Positions 8,588 to 17,600 are shown, counted from the first letter of the stretch. The stretch is DNA of 64,000 bases from Halosaccharopolyspora lacisalsi (GCF_014137975.1 NZ_JACGWZ010000007.1:335768-399767); one strand, 5' to 3'. Numbers and translations: made by a program. The notes: generated by a model not told the origin, from the sequence alone.

Positions 8588-9346
8588 TCATCCCCGCAGG
8601 AACGCGATGTCGGCGGCCTGTCCCCGGCCGGGGGTCTCGACCACGACCGGAGCGTTCGCGCCGGCGCACACGGCGCGCAACACCTCCGGGTCGATGTTCC
8701 CGGAACCGATGTTGGCGTGCCGGTCCCGCCACGACCCGAACCCGTCGCGGGAATCGTTGAGATGCACCAGATCGATCCGGCCCGTGATCGCCCGCACCCT
8801 GTCCACGATGTCGGCGAGGTCCTCGCCCGCCGCGTAAGCATGGCAGGTGTCCAGGCAGAACCCGGCCCCGAACGCTCCGACGGCGTCCCACAGCCGGGCG
8901 ATGTCATCCAGACTGCGAGTCATCGCGTTCGCACCACCGGCCGTGTTCTCGATCAGCACCGGCACCTCGAAACCGCCGTCGGCCTCCTTGCGCTCGAACA
9001 GCTTGCGCCAGTTCGCGACCCCCTCGGCCGGGTCGTCGTCCTTCGTGACGTGTCCGCCGTGCACCACCACACCGCGGGCACCGACCTCCGCCGCCGCCCG
9101 TACCTGCTGGTCGACCGCCTTGCGCGAGGGGATCCTGATCCGGTTGTTCAACGAGGCCACGTTGATCCGGTACGGCGCGTGCACGAACACCGCGACCTCG
9201 GAGTCGCGCAGACGTTCCGCCTGTGGATGCGGCTGCGGAGTCTTCCACCCCTGCGGGTCGGACAGGAAGAACTGCACCACCTCGGCGCCGCACTCGCCGG
9301 CGGCACCGAGGGGATCGTCATCGCGGACATGAGCGCCGATGGGCAT
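8588..9346 (-). CDS. nfo: Endonuclease IV, AP endonuclease
   Basis: 252 residues from ATG 9346 (MPIGAHV). It cleaves DNA 5' to abasic sites in base-excision repair. The TIM barrel and its metal ligands are recognisable: GAHV near the start, FVHAPYRINVAS, VVVHGGH, VPVLIENTAGG, GFCLDTCHAYAAG, LVHLNDS, and a C-terminal VVVETPG. Slightly short relative to E. coli Nfo (about 285), as is usual in actinobacteria. Downstream coupling to the GT87 gene is four bases. Starts upstream of 9346 would add a non-family N-terminus. Confidence 0.9.
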   Translation of the reverse strand: MPIGAHVRDDDPLGAAGECGAEVVQFFLSDPQGWKTPQPHPQAERLRDSEVAVFVHAPYRINVASLNNRIRIPSRKAVDQQVRAAAEVGARGVVVHGGHVTKDDDPAEGVANWRKLFERKEADGGFEVPVLIENTAGGANAMTRSLDDIARLWDAVGAFGAGFCLDTCHAYAAGEDLADIVDRVRAITGRIDLVHLNDSRDGFGSWRDRHANIGSGNIDPEVLRAVCAGANAPVVVETPGRGQAADIAFLRG

Positions 9347-9528
9347 GCCCCGAGCGTAAAGCAAGCGCGTTCGGGAGGGGCCCGCACACAGTCGTGCACT
9401 TTCCGTGAGGAGGGTGCCTCCGTCAGAGTGAGTGGCGTCACTCTTCGGGTGTTCGTGCGTTGATCCGGACACGAACACCTGATCCTGAGTGGTGCCACTC
9501 TCGTCGAACCGGCTGAGGAGCGCGACGG

Positions 9529-10755
9529 ATGAACCGACACGGCAGCGGACGCGACCGAACGAGTCACCCCCGTGCACTGCGACGGGCCGCGAGCACGGGA
9601 GTCGCCGGAGCCGTGGTCGCCGCGAGCGGGGTCCTCGGCGTGGGTGCGGCGACGGCAACCGAGCCGGTCGTGATCGACACGTGCACCGGTGAGGTCCCCA
9701 GCAGCGCGTTCGGCCAACCGATCGTGGTGGCTCCCGAAGTCCTCGAGGCCGAAGTCGAACAGGCCGCGCTCAAGGTGTTCCCGTCCCGAGCCGAGCTCGC
9801 CGACGAGATTCGTCGGGAGTTCCTGACCACCGAGGCCGTCTCGCTGGGCACCGTCGCCGAGGAGGACCGGTCCTTCTCCGGGGCCGAACTGTCGGACGCC
9901 CTGGCCCCTCGGATCTCCGAGCTGTCCACGGCCGAGGAACGCACCGAAGCGCTCCGCTCCCACGTGCGCGAACTGGCGGTGCGCGAATGCCGCGGCGGTG
10001 CCGACGTCACCGGTCACGAGAAATCGACACCGGAGCCGGAACCGACGTCGGAGCCCGCACCGACGTCCGATCCAACGCCTTCGCCAACATCCGAACCCGC
10101 ACCAACCTCGTCGCCGTCGCCAACGTCGTCGGAACCCGCACCAACCTCGAAGCCGTCGCCAACATCCGAACCCGGGCCGACCTCGTCGCCGTCGCCAACA
10201 TCCGAACCCGCACCGACGTCCGAACCCGGGCCGACATCGTCACCGTCGCCAACGTCGTCGGAACCCGCACCAACCTCGAAGCCGACACCGACCTCGTCGT
10301 CGGCACCAACATCATCGTCGACGCCGAAGCCCGGACCAGCGGTGAAGCCGACCGATCCCGCACCGAACCCGAGGCCGAGTCCGTCTCGCGCGAAACCGTC
10401 CGAATCTCCGAGCAGCGCATCGAGCCCGACCACCCTCGATGCGGACGCTTCCTCCGCGCCCGCCGAACGCATGGTGCCGCCGGACTACGCCGCCATGCCC
10501 GGGACGCTGCCACCGTGGTCGCGCACGCCCTTCGGCGCGGCCCCCGACCAGCGACCGAAGGTCGGCGACCGGCTCGAACGGCCCGAGGAGAAGCCCGCCG
10601 AAAAACAGCGGGAGCAGGTGCGGGCCGTGGGCAGCGCCGAAGCCTTGCCCACCGGGGCGAGCGACCGGGTGGCCGTACCGGTGCTGATCGCCGTGGTCAC
10701 CCTGGCGGCAGCCACCGCGGGACTGGTGCGCAGCTGGGTCCTCCACCGGAGCTGA
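9529..10755 (+). CDS. Surface protein with Pro/Thr/Ser repeats and C-terminal membrane anchor
   Basis: 408 residues: a signal peptide (about 1-45; RRAASTGVAGAVVAASGVLGVGAATA), a helical domain of about 120 residues with two Cys (DTCTGEV, VRECRGG), and a region of about 105 residues of EPAPTS/SPSPTS repeats. A second disordered part follows, then a single membrane helix (VAVPVLIAVVTLAAATAGLV) with a short basic end. This is the architecture of a protein tethered to the membrane or wall with an extended, probably O-glycosylated, stalk crossing the peptidoglycan. Two mannosyltransferase-like genes lie nearby. Function unknown. Confidence 0.65.
   Translation: MNRHGSGRDRTSHPRALRRAASTGVAGAVVAASGVLGVGAATATEPVVIDTCTGEVPSSAFGQPIVVAPEVLEAEVEQAALKVFPSRAELADEIRREFLTTEAVSLGTVAEEDRSFSGAELSDALAPRISELSTAEERTEALRSHVRELAVRECRGGADVTGHEKSTPEPEPTSEPAPTSDPTPSPTSEPAPTSSPSPTSSEPAPTSKPSPTSEPGPTSSPSPTSEPAPTSEPGPTSSPSPTSSEPAPTSKPTPTSSSAPTSSSTPKPGPAVKPTDPAPNPRPSPSRAKPSESPSSASSPTTLDADASSAPAERMVPPDYAAMPGTLPPWSRTPFGAAPDQRPKVGDRLERPEEKPAEKQREQVRAVGSAEALPTGASDRVAVPVLIAVVTLAAATAGLVRSWVLHRS
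10021..10340 (+). repeat. In-frame Pro/Thr/Ser coding repeats
   Basis: Degenerate repeats of 15-45 bp coding for (T/S)SEPAPTS and SSPSPTS units. Some segments recur almost verbatim, e.g. GCCGTCGCCAACATCCGAAC near 10152 and again near 10191. This is a site prone to replication slippage and length variation between strains. Confidence 0.8.
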
Positions 10756-10904
10756 GGGGAGTCCCTCCGGACCGGCCGGAGGTTCCCGCCCCACGCCACA
10801 GCAGGTCGCGGCCGACTTGCTAGCCTGAACCGGTCCGTCAACGCGACGGCCCTCCTGCCGCGGAGAGTCCGCGGCCGCGAGTCCACAGGAGGTGTGTGGT
10901 CTTC

Positions 10905-11276
10905 ATGCGTCATTACGAGCTCATGGTCATCCTCGACCCGAGCCAGGACGAGCGCAACGTCGCTTCGTCCTTGGAAAACTTCCTCAAGGTCATCCGCAAC
11001 GACGGTGGCAGCATCGAGAAGGTCGACGTCTGGGGACGTCGCCGCCTCGCCTACGAGATCAACAAGCAGACCGAGGGCGTCTACGTCGTCGTCGACGTCA
11101 ACAGCGAGTCCGCTTCCATGCAGGAGCTGGACCGTCAGCTCAACCTCAACGAGATGGTGCTGCGCACCAAGGTCCTGCGGCACGTCGCGCAGCCCCGCAA
11201 GGAAGCCCGCCTCGCCCGCGCGAACGCCAAGTCCGGCGGCAAGACCGCCCCCAGCGAGGCCACCGCGTCCGCCTGA
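10905..11276 (+). CDS. rpsF: 30S ribosomal protein bS6
   Basis: 123 residues beginning [17 protein letters not shown], the canonical bS6 start, and continuing through [13 protein letters not shown] and EGVYVVVDV. It binds bS18 on the 30S platform. ATG 10905 is preferred over GTG 10896 because AGGAGGTG (10887-10894) lies 10 nt upstream of the ATG. The Ala/Lys-rich C-terminal extension is typical of actinobacteria. First gene of rpsF-ssb-rpsR-rplI. Confidence 0.97.
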   Translation: MRHYELMVILDPSQDERNVASSLENFLKVIRNDGGSIEKVDVWGRRRLAYEINKQTEGVYVVVDVNSESASMQELDRQLNLNEMVLRTKVLRHVAQPRKEARLARANAKSGGKTAPSEATASA

Positions 11277-11336
11277 TCGCTTCTCAGCGATCGACGGCGC
11301 CCCTAGCCGCACCAAGAAGACTGGAGCCCGCAGGCG

Positions 11337-11810
11337 ATGGCTGGTGAGACCGTAATCACGGTGGTCGGCAACCTGACCGCCGATCCGGAACTGCGCTTCA
11401 CCCCTTCGGGAGCAGCGGTGGCGAACTTCACGGTCGCCTCCACTCCCCGGACCTTCGACCGCCAGAGCGGCGAGTGGAAGGACCAGGAAGCGCTGTTCCT
11501 GCGCTGCAACATCTGGCGACAGGCCGCCGAGAACGTGGCCGAAACGCTTACCCGCGGTATGCGCGTGGTCGTGCAGGGGCGCTTGCGCCAGCGTTCCTTC
11601 GAGACGAAGGAGGGCGAGAAGCGCACCGTCGTCGAGATGGAGGTCGACGAGGTCGGCCCGAGTCTGAAGTACGCGACGGCGAAGGTGAACAAGGTCAGTC
11701 GCGGCGGCGGGGGCCAGACGGGCGGCGATTCCGCGCCGTCCAATGACCCGTGGGGCTCGGCTCCGCCCGCCGGTTCCGGCGGCGGGTTCAGCGACGAGCC
11801 GCCCTTCTGA
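11337..11810 (+). CDS. ssb: Single-stranded DNA-binding protein
   Basis: 157 residues: an OB fold at about 1-115 ([53 protein letters not shown]), a Gly-rich linker, and the acidic tip SDEPPF that recruits replication and repair partners. Located between the two small-subunit protein genes, the conserved arrangement that couples SSB supply to ribosome synthesis. Confidence 0.97.
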   Translation: MAGETVITVVGNLTADPELRFTPSGAAVANFTVASTPRTFDRQSGEWKDQEALFLRCNIWRQAAENVAETLTRGMRVVVQGRLRQRSFETKEGEKRTVVEMEVDEVGPSLKYATAKVNKVSRGGGGQTGGDSAPSNDPWGSAPPAGSGGGFSDEPPF

Positions 11811-11869
11811 GCAGCGGCCCGACGGCCCTACCCCCAGACGAAGTTTTCGCTCGCTTAAGGAGCTAGCAC

Positions 11870-12109
11870 ATGGCCAAGGCGCCCGTGCGCAAGCCGAAGA
11901 AGAAGGTCTGCGCTTTCTGCAAGGACAAGGCTGCGCTGAGCATCGATTTCAAGGACACCACGCTGCTGCGCAAGTACATCTCCGACCGGGGCAAGATCCG
12001 TGCCCGGCGCGTGACCGGCAACTGCAGCCAGCACCAGCGTGACGTCGCCACCGCGGTGAAGAACGCCCGCGAGATGGCGCTGCTGCCCTACACCTCGACC
12101 GCCCGCTGA
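11870..12109 (+). CDS. rpsR: 30S ribosomal protein bS18 (Cys-containing form)
   Basis: 79 residues. It carries Cys14-x2-Cys17 (CAFCKDK) and a later CSQH, the metal-binding C+ version of bS18. Actinobacteria often carry a second C- copy under Zur control; this is the operon copy. AAGGAG lies upstream of ATG 11870. [18 protein letters not shown] is the family signature. Confidence 0.95.
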   Translation: MAKAPVRKPKKKVCAFCKDKAALSIDFKDTTLLRKYISDRGKIRARRVTGNCSQHQRDVATAVKNAREMALLPYTSTAR

Positions 12110-12136
12110 CCGACCGACCTCGTTAGGAGACACGTC

Positions 12137-12589
12137 GTGAAGATCATTCTGACCGCGGACGTGGCCAACCTCGGTTCCTCGGGTGACATTGTCGAGGTTC
12201 GCGACGGCTACGCCCGGAACTACCTGCTGCCCCAGAACCTGGCCATCGTGGCCACCAAGGGCGCGCAGAAGCAGGTCGAGACCATCCGGCGCTCGCAGGA
12301 GGCCCGTCGGGTTCGCGATCTGGAGCACGCCCGGGAACTCCAGCAGCAGCTGGAGAAGCTGGACACGGTCTCGCTGCCCAAGAAGGTTTCCAAGAAGGGC
12401 AAGCTGTTCGGTTCGATCACCGAGTCCGACGTGGTCGCCGCCGTGCGCAAGGCCGGTGGCCCGCCGCTGGACAAGCGGTCCGTGGACCTCAAGGGGCACA
12501 TCAAGTCGCTGGGCAAGCACTCGGTGAACGTGCGGCTGCACCCGGACGTCAACGCCTCGATGGACGTCCTGGTCACCTCCACGGAGTAA
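12137..12589 (+). CDS. rplI: 50S ribosomal protein bL9
   Basis: 150 residues, standard length. It starts [20 protein letters not shown], then [15 protein letters not shown], the conserved bL9 N-domain. A long connecting helix ([20 protein letters not shown]) leads to the C-terminal rRNA-binding domain. AGGAG lies 8 nt before the GTG start at 12137. Last gene of the ribosomal operon; a long noncoding gap follows. Confidence 0.97.
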   Translation: MKIILTADVANLGSSGDIVEVRDGYARNYLLPQNLAIVATKGAQKQVETIRRSQEARRVRDLEHARELQQQLEKLDTVSLPKKVSKKGKLFGSITESDVVAAVRKAGGPPLDKRSVDLKGHIKSLGKHSVNVRLHPDVNASMDVLVTSTE

Positions 12590-12717
12590 GAAGAGCCGCC
12601 ACGCGCTCACGCCGACACGACCGGATCGGTTCCTGTTCTCAACCGGTCGATGAGTGGATACATCCGACACGCCGAAGCGCGTCGGATTAGCGACATGCCG
12701 CAGTAAAGCGGTTCATG

Positions 12718-12858
12718 CTGTCCACAAGTTATCCACAGGGCTTGACCTGGGGTTTCCATGGGATCTCCACTGGTTTTCCCCAGGTTTTCCCCAAGTGGGA
12801 TGCTGTCCTGTGGATAACTTCGGCACTTCTCCACAAGTTGTCCCCACTCTTGTCCACA
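12718..12858. promoter_or_regulatory. Cluster of DnaA-box-like sites upstream of dnaB
   Basis: Within the 473-bp gap between rplI and dnaB lie two perfect TTATCCACA boxes (+ at 12729-12737, - at 12809-12817) and one TTGTCCACA (12850-12858). Near matches are CTGTCCACA (12718-12726) and TTGTCCCCA (12838-12846). The rest of the gap (12590-12717 and 12859-13062) shows only GC-rich spacer and the dnaB ribosome-binding site. The cluster could let DnaA control dnaB or act as a DnaA-titration locus. Confidence 0.7.
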
Positions 12859-13062
12859 GCCCTGTTTGCCTCCTTCCGCGCGGCGGTCTAGCTTCATCGC
12901 GCGGGGAGTCGCGACAGCCGTGGAGTGAACCCGCTCGAGGCCGCCCGGAGTTTCCGAAACCGGGGTCGGCGAGCACCGCAGACACATCGTTGGCAAGGAC
13001 GGATCCGCCGCCCTCCGGGCGAGATGGTCCGACTCGGCGCGTCCAGGAGGTGGCAGAGACCG

Positions 13063-16000
13063 GTGGCGCTGACCGACGAACGCGGGGCCAACCCCTCTCA
13101 GGGAGGGGACGGGCGCTCGGGACGCGAACAGACCTTCGACCGGCAGCCTCCGCAGGACCTGGAGGCCGAGCAGTCCGTCCTCGGCGGGATGCTGCTGAGC
13201 AAGGACGCGATCGCCGACATCGTCGAGGTCGTCCGCCCCCACGACTTCTACCGCCCCGCCCACCAGGCCATCTACGACTGCGTCCTGGACCTCTACGGGC
13301 GCGGTGAACCCGCCGACCCGATCACCGTCTCCGCCGAGCTGGAGCGCCGCAACGAGCTGTCCCGCGTCGGCGGCGCCCCCTACATGCACACCCTGATCGC
13401 GACCGTTCCCACGGCGGCCAACGCGAGCTACTACGCCGAGATCGTCGCCGAGAAGGCGGTGCTGCGCCGACTGGTCGAGGCGGGCACCCGCATCGTGCAG
13501 TACGGCTACAACGGCTCCGAGGGCGCTGCGATCGAGGAAGTCGTGGACCGCGCCCAGGCGGCCGTCTACGACGTCACCGAGAACCGCACCAGCGAGGACT
13601 ACGCCGCGCTGGAGGACCTGCTGCAGCCGACGATGGACGAGATCGACGCCATCGCGTCGCGCGGCGGGGACGCCCAGGGACTGCCCACCGACTTCACAGA
13701 CCTCGACGAGGTCACCAACGGCCTGCACGCCGGGCAGATGGTGATCGTGGCCGCCCGCCCCGGCGTCGGCAAGGCGCTGGCACTGGACACGCCGCTGCCC
13801 ACCCCGCGCGGCTGGACCAGCATGGGCGAGGTGGCCGGGGGAGACCGGCTCCTCGGCGTCGACGGCCGTCCCACGACCGTCGTGGCCGCGACCGAGGTGC
13901 TGCACGACCGCCCCTGCCACGAGATCGAGTTCAACGACGGCACCGTCGTCGTCGCCGACTCCGAGCACCGCTGGCGGCTGGCCGACGGACGGATCCTGAC
14001 CACCGAGCAGCTGGCCGCCGAGGACACCCCGCGGCTCCCCCCGCACGAACGACTCCGGCTACCGGAGCGGGAACTGCCGGTGGCGCCGTACGTGCTGGGG
14101 GTCTGGCTGCTGGCGGGGGACCCGGACACCGGCGGCCTGCGCACCGACGACGCCGAGCTAGTGACGAACCTCGAGCTGGAGGGCGTCGAACCCGGCGACG
14201 GACCGCTTTTCGGCGACGAGATCGCCGAGCGGCTCACCGACCTGGGCACGTGGCGGGACCACGACCTGCCCGCCGAATACCTGCGGGGCAGTGAGCAGCA
14301 GCGCCGGGCACTGCTGGCGGGCATGCTCGACGCGGGCGGTTCCGTGTCCTCGGACGGCACCATCGGCCTGACCATCAGCGAACTCGCTTCCGTCCGGGCC
14401 CGGGAGCTGGTGCTCAGCCTCGGTTACGCCTGCACGGCGACCCCGAACTGGGAGGACGACGGCGACGAGTTCGACACCTCGGTGCTCGTCTTCGACTCCG
14501 GCCCCGACGAGGTGTTCCGGCTCGGACGCAACAACGAGCTGCACAAGCGCCTCCGCCGGGAGTCGGACGAGCAGCCGGCGCGCACCGTCGTCGCCGTACG
14601 GCCCGTCGACAGCGTGCCGGTGCGCTGCGTCGAGGTCGACGCGGCCGATCGGCTGTACCTGGCCGGCCGGTCGATGATCCCCACCCACAACTCCACCCTC
14701 GGGCTGGACTTCGCCCGCTCAGCCTCGATCAAGCACGGCATGGCCAGCGTCATCTTCTCGCTGGAGATGGGCCGCACCGAGATCGTCATGCGGATGCTCT
14801 CGGCCGAGGCCCGCATCCGGCTGGGCGACATGCGCGGCGGGCGCATGACCGACGACGACTGGACGCGGCTGGCGCGGCGGATGAGCGAGATCAGCGAGGC
14901 ACCGCTGTTCATCGACGACTCGCCGAACCTGACCATGATGGAGATCCGCGCGAAGGCCCGGCGGCTCAAGCAGCGCAACGACATCAATCTGATCGTCGTG
15001 GACTACATGCAGCTGATGACCTCGGGCAAGCGCGTCGAGTCCCGGCAGCAGGAGGTCTCGGAGTTCTCCCGGAACCTCAAGCTGCTGGCCAAGGAGCTCA
15101 ACGTTCCCGTCGTGGCCATCTCGCAGCTCAACCGCGGTCCCGAACAGCGCAACGACCGCCGCCCCCAGCTCTCCGACCTCCGCGAGTCGGGGTGTCTGAC
15201 CAGCGGCACCCGCCTGCTGCGCGCCGACACCGGGGCCGAGGTCACCTTCGGCGAACTCATGGAGACCGGGGAGCGCCCCATCGTCTGGTCCCTGGACGAG
15301 CGGATGCGCATGGTGCCCCGGCCGATCACCAACGTCTTCTCCAGCGGTGTGAAGGAGGTCTTCAGGGTTCGGCTCGCCTCCGGCCGCGAGATCGAAGCGA
15401 CCGCGAACCACCCGATGCTGACGGTCCGCGACTGGCTACCGCTGGGGGAACTCGCCGTGGGCGACCGCGTCGCGGTCCCGCGCAGCGTTCCCGAACCGCT
15501 CGGCACCGAGTCGATGCCCGAGCCCGAGATCGTCATGCTGGCGCACCTGACCGGCGACGGCTCCTTCGTGAAGCGCCAGCCGATCCGCTACGCCGGCGTC
15601 GACGAGGCCAACCTCGAAGCCGTGACCGAGGCAGCGAAGCACTTCGGGGTCACACCGGTCCGGGACGAGTACGCCTCGGCCGAGGTGACGACGTTGCGGC
15701 TTCCGGCGCCGTATCCGCTCGCACGGGGCGAGCGGAACCCGATCGCGGCGTGGCTGGACGACATGGGTCTGTTCGGCCTGCGCAGCCACGAGAAGTTCGT
15801 CCCGGAGCGGGTGTTCTCCCTGCCGCGCGAGCAGATCGCCCTGTTCCTGCGCCACCTCTGGGCCACCGACGGGTCGGTGCGCTGGGACGAGACCTACGGT
15901 CAGGCCCGGATCCACTACGCCACGTCGAGCAGGCGTCTCGCGGACGACGTCACCAACCTGCTACTCCGGTTGGGCGTCTTCGCCCGGATCAAGACCGCGA

Positions 16001-16647
16001 GCAAGGCGGGGGACCGGGACGGTTACCACGTGTTGATCTACGGCGGCGAGAACCAGCTGCGCTTCCTGGAGGAGGCGGGAGTTCACGGTGCTCGTTCCCC
16101 GCAGGTCGACGTCGTTACCGAGAAACTGCGCTCCGCCGTCGGGAACACCATCTGCGACACGATCCCCGGGGAGGTGCGGGGACGAGTACGTACGGCTCTG
16201 CCCGACCGTTCCGTGACTCGTCGCGAGTTCGCGACACGGCTGGGCACGGAATTCTCCGGTTCTGCCACGTGGAAGCGCGCACCCAGTCGAAGCCGGTCGG
16301 GCGGGGCCGCCGTTCTCGAGGACACCGAGCTGGATAACCCGGCGGCCCGTGACGTGTTCTGGGACGAGATCGTGGAGATCACCCCACTGGGCGAACAGCC
16401 GGTCTACGACGCCACGGTCGACGATACGCATAACTTTGTATCCAACTGCATAGTTATGCACAACTCCCTCGAGCAAGATGCTGACATGGTGATTCTCATT
16501 CACCGGCCCGACGCGTTCGAGCGGGACGATCCACGCATGGGCGAGGCGGACCTGATCCTGGCCAAGCACCGCGCGGGACCGACGTCGACGGTGACCGTGG
16601 CGCACCAGCTGCACTACAGCCGCTTCGTCGACATGGCCAAGGAGTAG
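13063..16647 (+). CDS. dnaB: Replicative DNA helicase DnaB with two inteins
   Basis: 1194 residues as translated; removing inteins of 306 and 424 residues leaves a 464-residue helicase, the normal actinobacterial size. The N-domain (QPPQDLEAEQSVLGGMLLS) is followed by the RecA-like domain with Walker A split after GVGK, IFSLEMGRTEIVMRML, IVVDYMQLM (Walker B), AISQLNRGPEQR, and LEQDADMVILIHR after the second intein. It unwinds DNA at replication forks as a hexamer. GTG 13063 is chosen because AGGAGG lies 12 nt upstream and the product then matches relatives; the frame is open from 12925. Both inteins interrupt ATPase motifs, so splicing is essential. Confidence 0.95.
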   Translation: MALTDERGANPSQGGDGRSGREQTFDRQPPQDLEAEQSVLGGMLLSKDAIADIVEVVRPHDFYRPAHQAIYDCVLDLYGRGEPADPITVSAELERRNELSRVGGAPYMHTLIATVPTAANASYYAEIVAEKAVLRRLVEAGTRIVQYGYNGSEGAAIEEVVDRAQAAVYDVTENRTSEDYAALEDLLQPTMDEIDAIASRGGDAQGLPTDFTDLDEVTNGLHAGQMVIVAARPGVGKALALDTPLPTPRGWTSMGEVAGGDRLLGVDGRPTTVVAATEVLHDRPCHEIEFNDGTVVVADSEHRWRLADGRILTTEQLAAEDTPRLPPHERLRLPERELPVAPYVLGVWLLAGDPDTGGLRTDDAELVTNLELEGVEPGDGPLFGDEIAERLTDLGTWRDHDLPAEYLRGSEQQRRALLAGMLDAGGSVSSDGTIGLTISELASVRARELVLSLGYACTATPNWEDDGDEFDTSVLVFDSGPDEVFRLGRNNELHKRLRRESDEQPARTVVAVRPVDSVPVRCVEVDAADRLYLAGRSMIPTHNSTLGLDFARSASIKHGMASVIFSLEMGRTEIVMRMLSAEARIRLGDMRGGRMTDDDWTRLARRMSEISEAPLFIDDSPNLTMMEIRAKARRLKQRNDINLIVVDYMQLMTSGKRVESRQQEVSEFSRNLKLLAKELNVPVVAISQLNRGPEQRNDRRPQLSDLRESGCLTSGTRLLRADTGAEVTFGELMETGERPIVWSLDERMRMVPRPITNVFSSGVKEVFRVRLASGREIEATANHPMLTVRDWLPLGELAVGDRVAVPRSVPEPLGTESMPEPEIVMLAHLTGDGSFVKRQPIRYAGVDEANLEAVTEAAKHFGVTPVRDEYASAEVTTLRLPAPYPLARGERNPIAAWLDDMGLFGLRSHEKFVPERVFSLPREQIALFLRHLWATDGSVRWDETYGQARIHYATSSRRLADDVTNLLLRLGVFARIKTASKAGDRDGYHVLIYGGENQLRFLEEAGVHGARSPQVDVVTEKLRSAVGNTICDTIPGEVRGRVRTALPDRSVTRREFATRLGTEFSGSATWKRAPSRSRSGGAAVLEDTELDNPAARDVFWDEIVEITPLGEQPVYDATVDDTHNFVSNCIVMHNSLEQDADMVILIHRPDAFERDDPRMGEADLILAKHRAGPTSTVTVAHQLHYSRFVDMAKE
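13774..14691 (+). mobile_element. DnaB intein 1: class 3-type, in Walker A, dead endonuclease
   Basis: 306 residues inserted between Lys and Ser of the P-loop GVGK-S. The first residue is Ala, not Cys/Ser. The Trp-Cys-Thr set of class 3 inteins is visible: SEHRW (block B), VRCVEVD (block F) and PTHN (block G), with Ser as +1 nucleophile. Class 3 inteins splice through the block F Cys. A LAGLIDADG region is present, but in VLGVWLLAG and LAGMLDAGG the position-8 catalytic Asp is Ala and Gly, so homing activity is probably lost while splicing is kept. Confidence 0.85.
15193..16464 (+). mobile_element. DnaB intein 2: class 1 with intact-looking LAGLIDADG motifs
   Basis: 424 residues inserted after LRESG, the same site as the mycobacterial DnaB intein. 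It starts with Cys (CLTSGTRLLRADTG), has block B EATANHPMLT, and ends VMHN before Ser+1. Endonuclease motifs LAHLTGDG and LRHLWATDG keep both position-8 Asp residues, so homing may be active. Codon usage in the last 40 or so bases turns AT-rich and continues into the extein (see findings). Confidence 0.9.
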
Positions 16648-16657
16648 GCCCCGCACC

Positions 16658-17334
16658 TCACCGGAGGGAGCGCGCGATGCGGAATCCGACGTCGTCGGTC
16701 CGGAAGGTCGGGTGGCTGCGGCGGCGCACCGAGGCCCGGCAGCTCCAGTGCTCGTCGAACCACCCACCGCCGCGCAGCACTCGGTAAGCGCCGTAGACCT
16801 CGGGGTCGTAAAGGTCCCAGCACCACTCCCAGACGTTGCCCAGCATGTCGTGCAGCCCCCACGCGTTGGGGCGCTTGCCCCCCCCACGTCGTGGATCCGC
16901 TCGTGCGAGTTGCGGCGATGCCAGGCGATCTCGTCGAGCGGTCCGTAGCGCGGGCCCGTCGTACCGGCGCGGCAGGCGTGTTCCCACTCCGCCTCGGTCG
17001 GCAGCCGGTACCCGTCGGCGGAGGTGTCCCACTCGACGTCCTCGGCGTCGGCGTGCGGGTGGTAGGCGGGCGTCAATTCCTCGTGCCGGGACAGGGCGTT
17101 GCAGAACCGGGCCGCGTCCCACCAGGAAACGCCTTCGACGGGCAACCGGTCGCCTTGCGCGGTGCTCGGCCACTGGCCGGTGACCTGTGCGTACAGCGCC
17201 CGGGTGATCGGGTGCGCGGCGAGTTGGTAGGGGGCGAGCTCGACCGACCACCTGTGCTGCGTTCTCCGGTCCGACAGCGTCACCCGCCCCGGTGGCACAG
17301 CGACCATCTTCTCGCTTCCCACGTCCACGCCCAT
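16658..17334 (-). pseudogene. Frameshifted FGE/SUMF1-domain (formylglycine-generating enzyme-like) protein
   Basis: Two overlapping frames together give a full FGE-sulfatase domain of about 225 residues. The first runs from ATG 17334 through VEGVSWWDAARFCNALS and YRLPTEAEWEHACRAGT to RIHDVGG. The second runs from KRPNAWGLHDMLGNVWEWCW through RVLRGGGWFDEHWS to VGFRIARSLR, stopping at 16658. The break falls in a run of eight C (16878-16885; eight G on the coding strand): nine or six would restore the frame. It is either a real slippage mutation, a phase-variable tract, or a sequencing error. Convergent with dnaB, 11 bp between stops. Confidence 0.75.
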
Positions 17335-17447
17335 GACGAACGAGCCTACCGATGCCCCGCCCCGGCCGAGGTGTTCCGCGAACCCGCGGTTGCCGCCCCG
17401 GTCGTTTTTCGGCCTGAGCGACCGCGCGCGCCTGCCAGGTTCCGCGC

Positions 17448-17600
17448 ATGAAGCGAACAGTGCCTCCAACCGGTGACGAGAAGGAAAGTCTGCACGGCAG
17501 TCGCGACCGACACCGCGACGTGGTGCTGTGGAAACTCGACGGCCTCGGCGAGGAGCAGCTACGGCGACCACGCCCGCAAAACCCTCATTCATGCGGTTAG
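17448..17600 (+). pseudogene. Truncated DUF664 (DinB-like) protein, N-terminal stub
   Basis: ATG 17448 opens a 50-codon frame ending TAG 17598-17600. It reads TVPPTGDEKESLHGSRDRHR, then VVLWKLDGLGEEQLRRP, closely like the start of DUF664/DinB_2 proteins (about 170 residues, mycothiol-dependent or metal-binding helical bundles). The rest of the domain is absent. The last residues (RPQNPHSCG) do not continue the family, so a deletion removed its 3' part. Confidence 0.65.

Noticed and set aside
10021..10340. CRISPR array or satellite
   Set aside because: The repeats are in-frame codons for Pro/Thr/Ser units without spacers of constant length.
12590..13062. oriC in the gap before dnaB
   Set aside because: DnaA boxes are present, but dnaA, dnaN, rpmH and an AT-rich unwinding region are not, and the box number is low for an actinobacterial origin.
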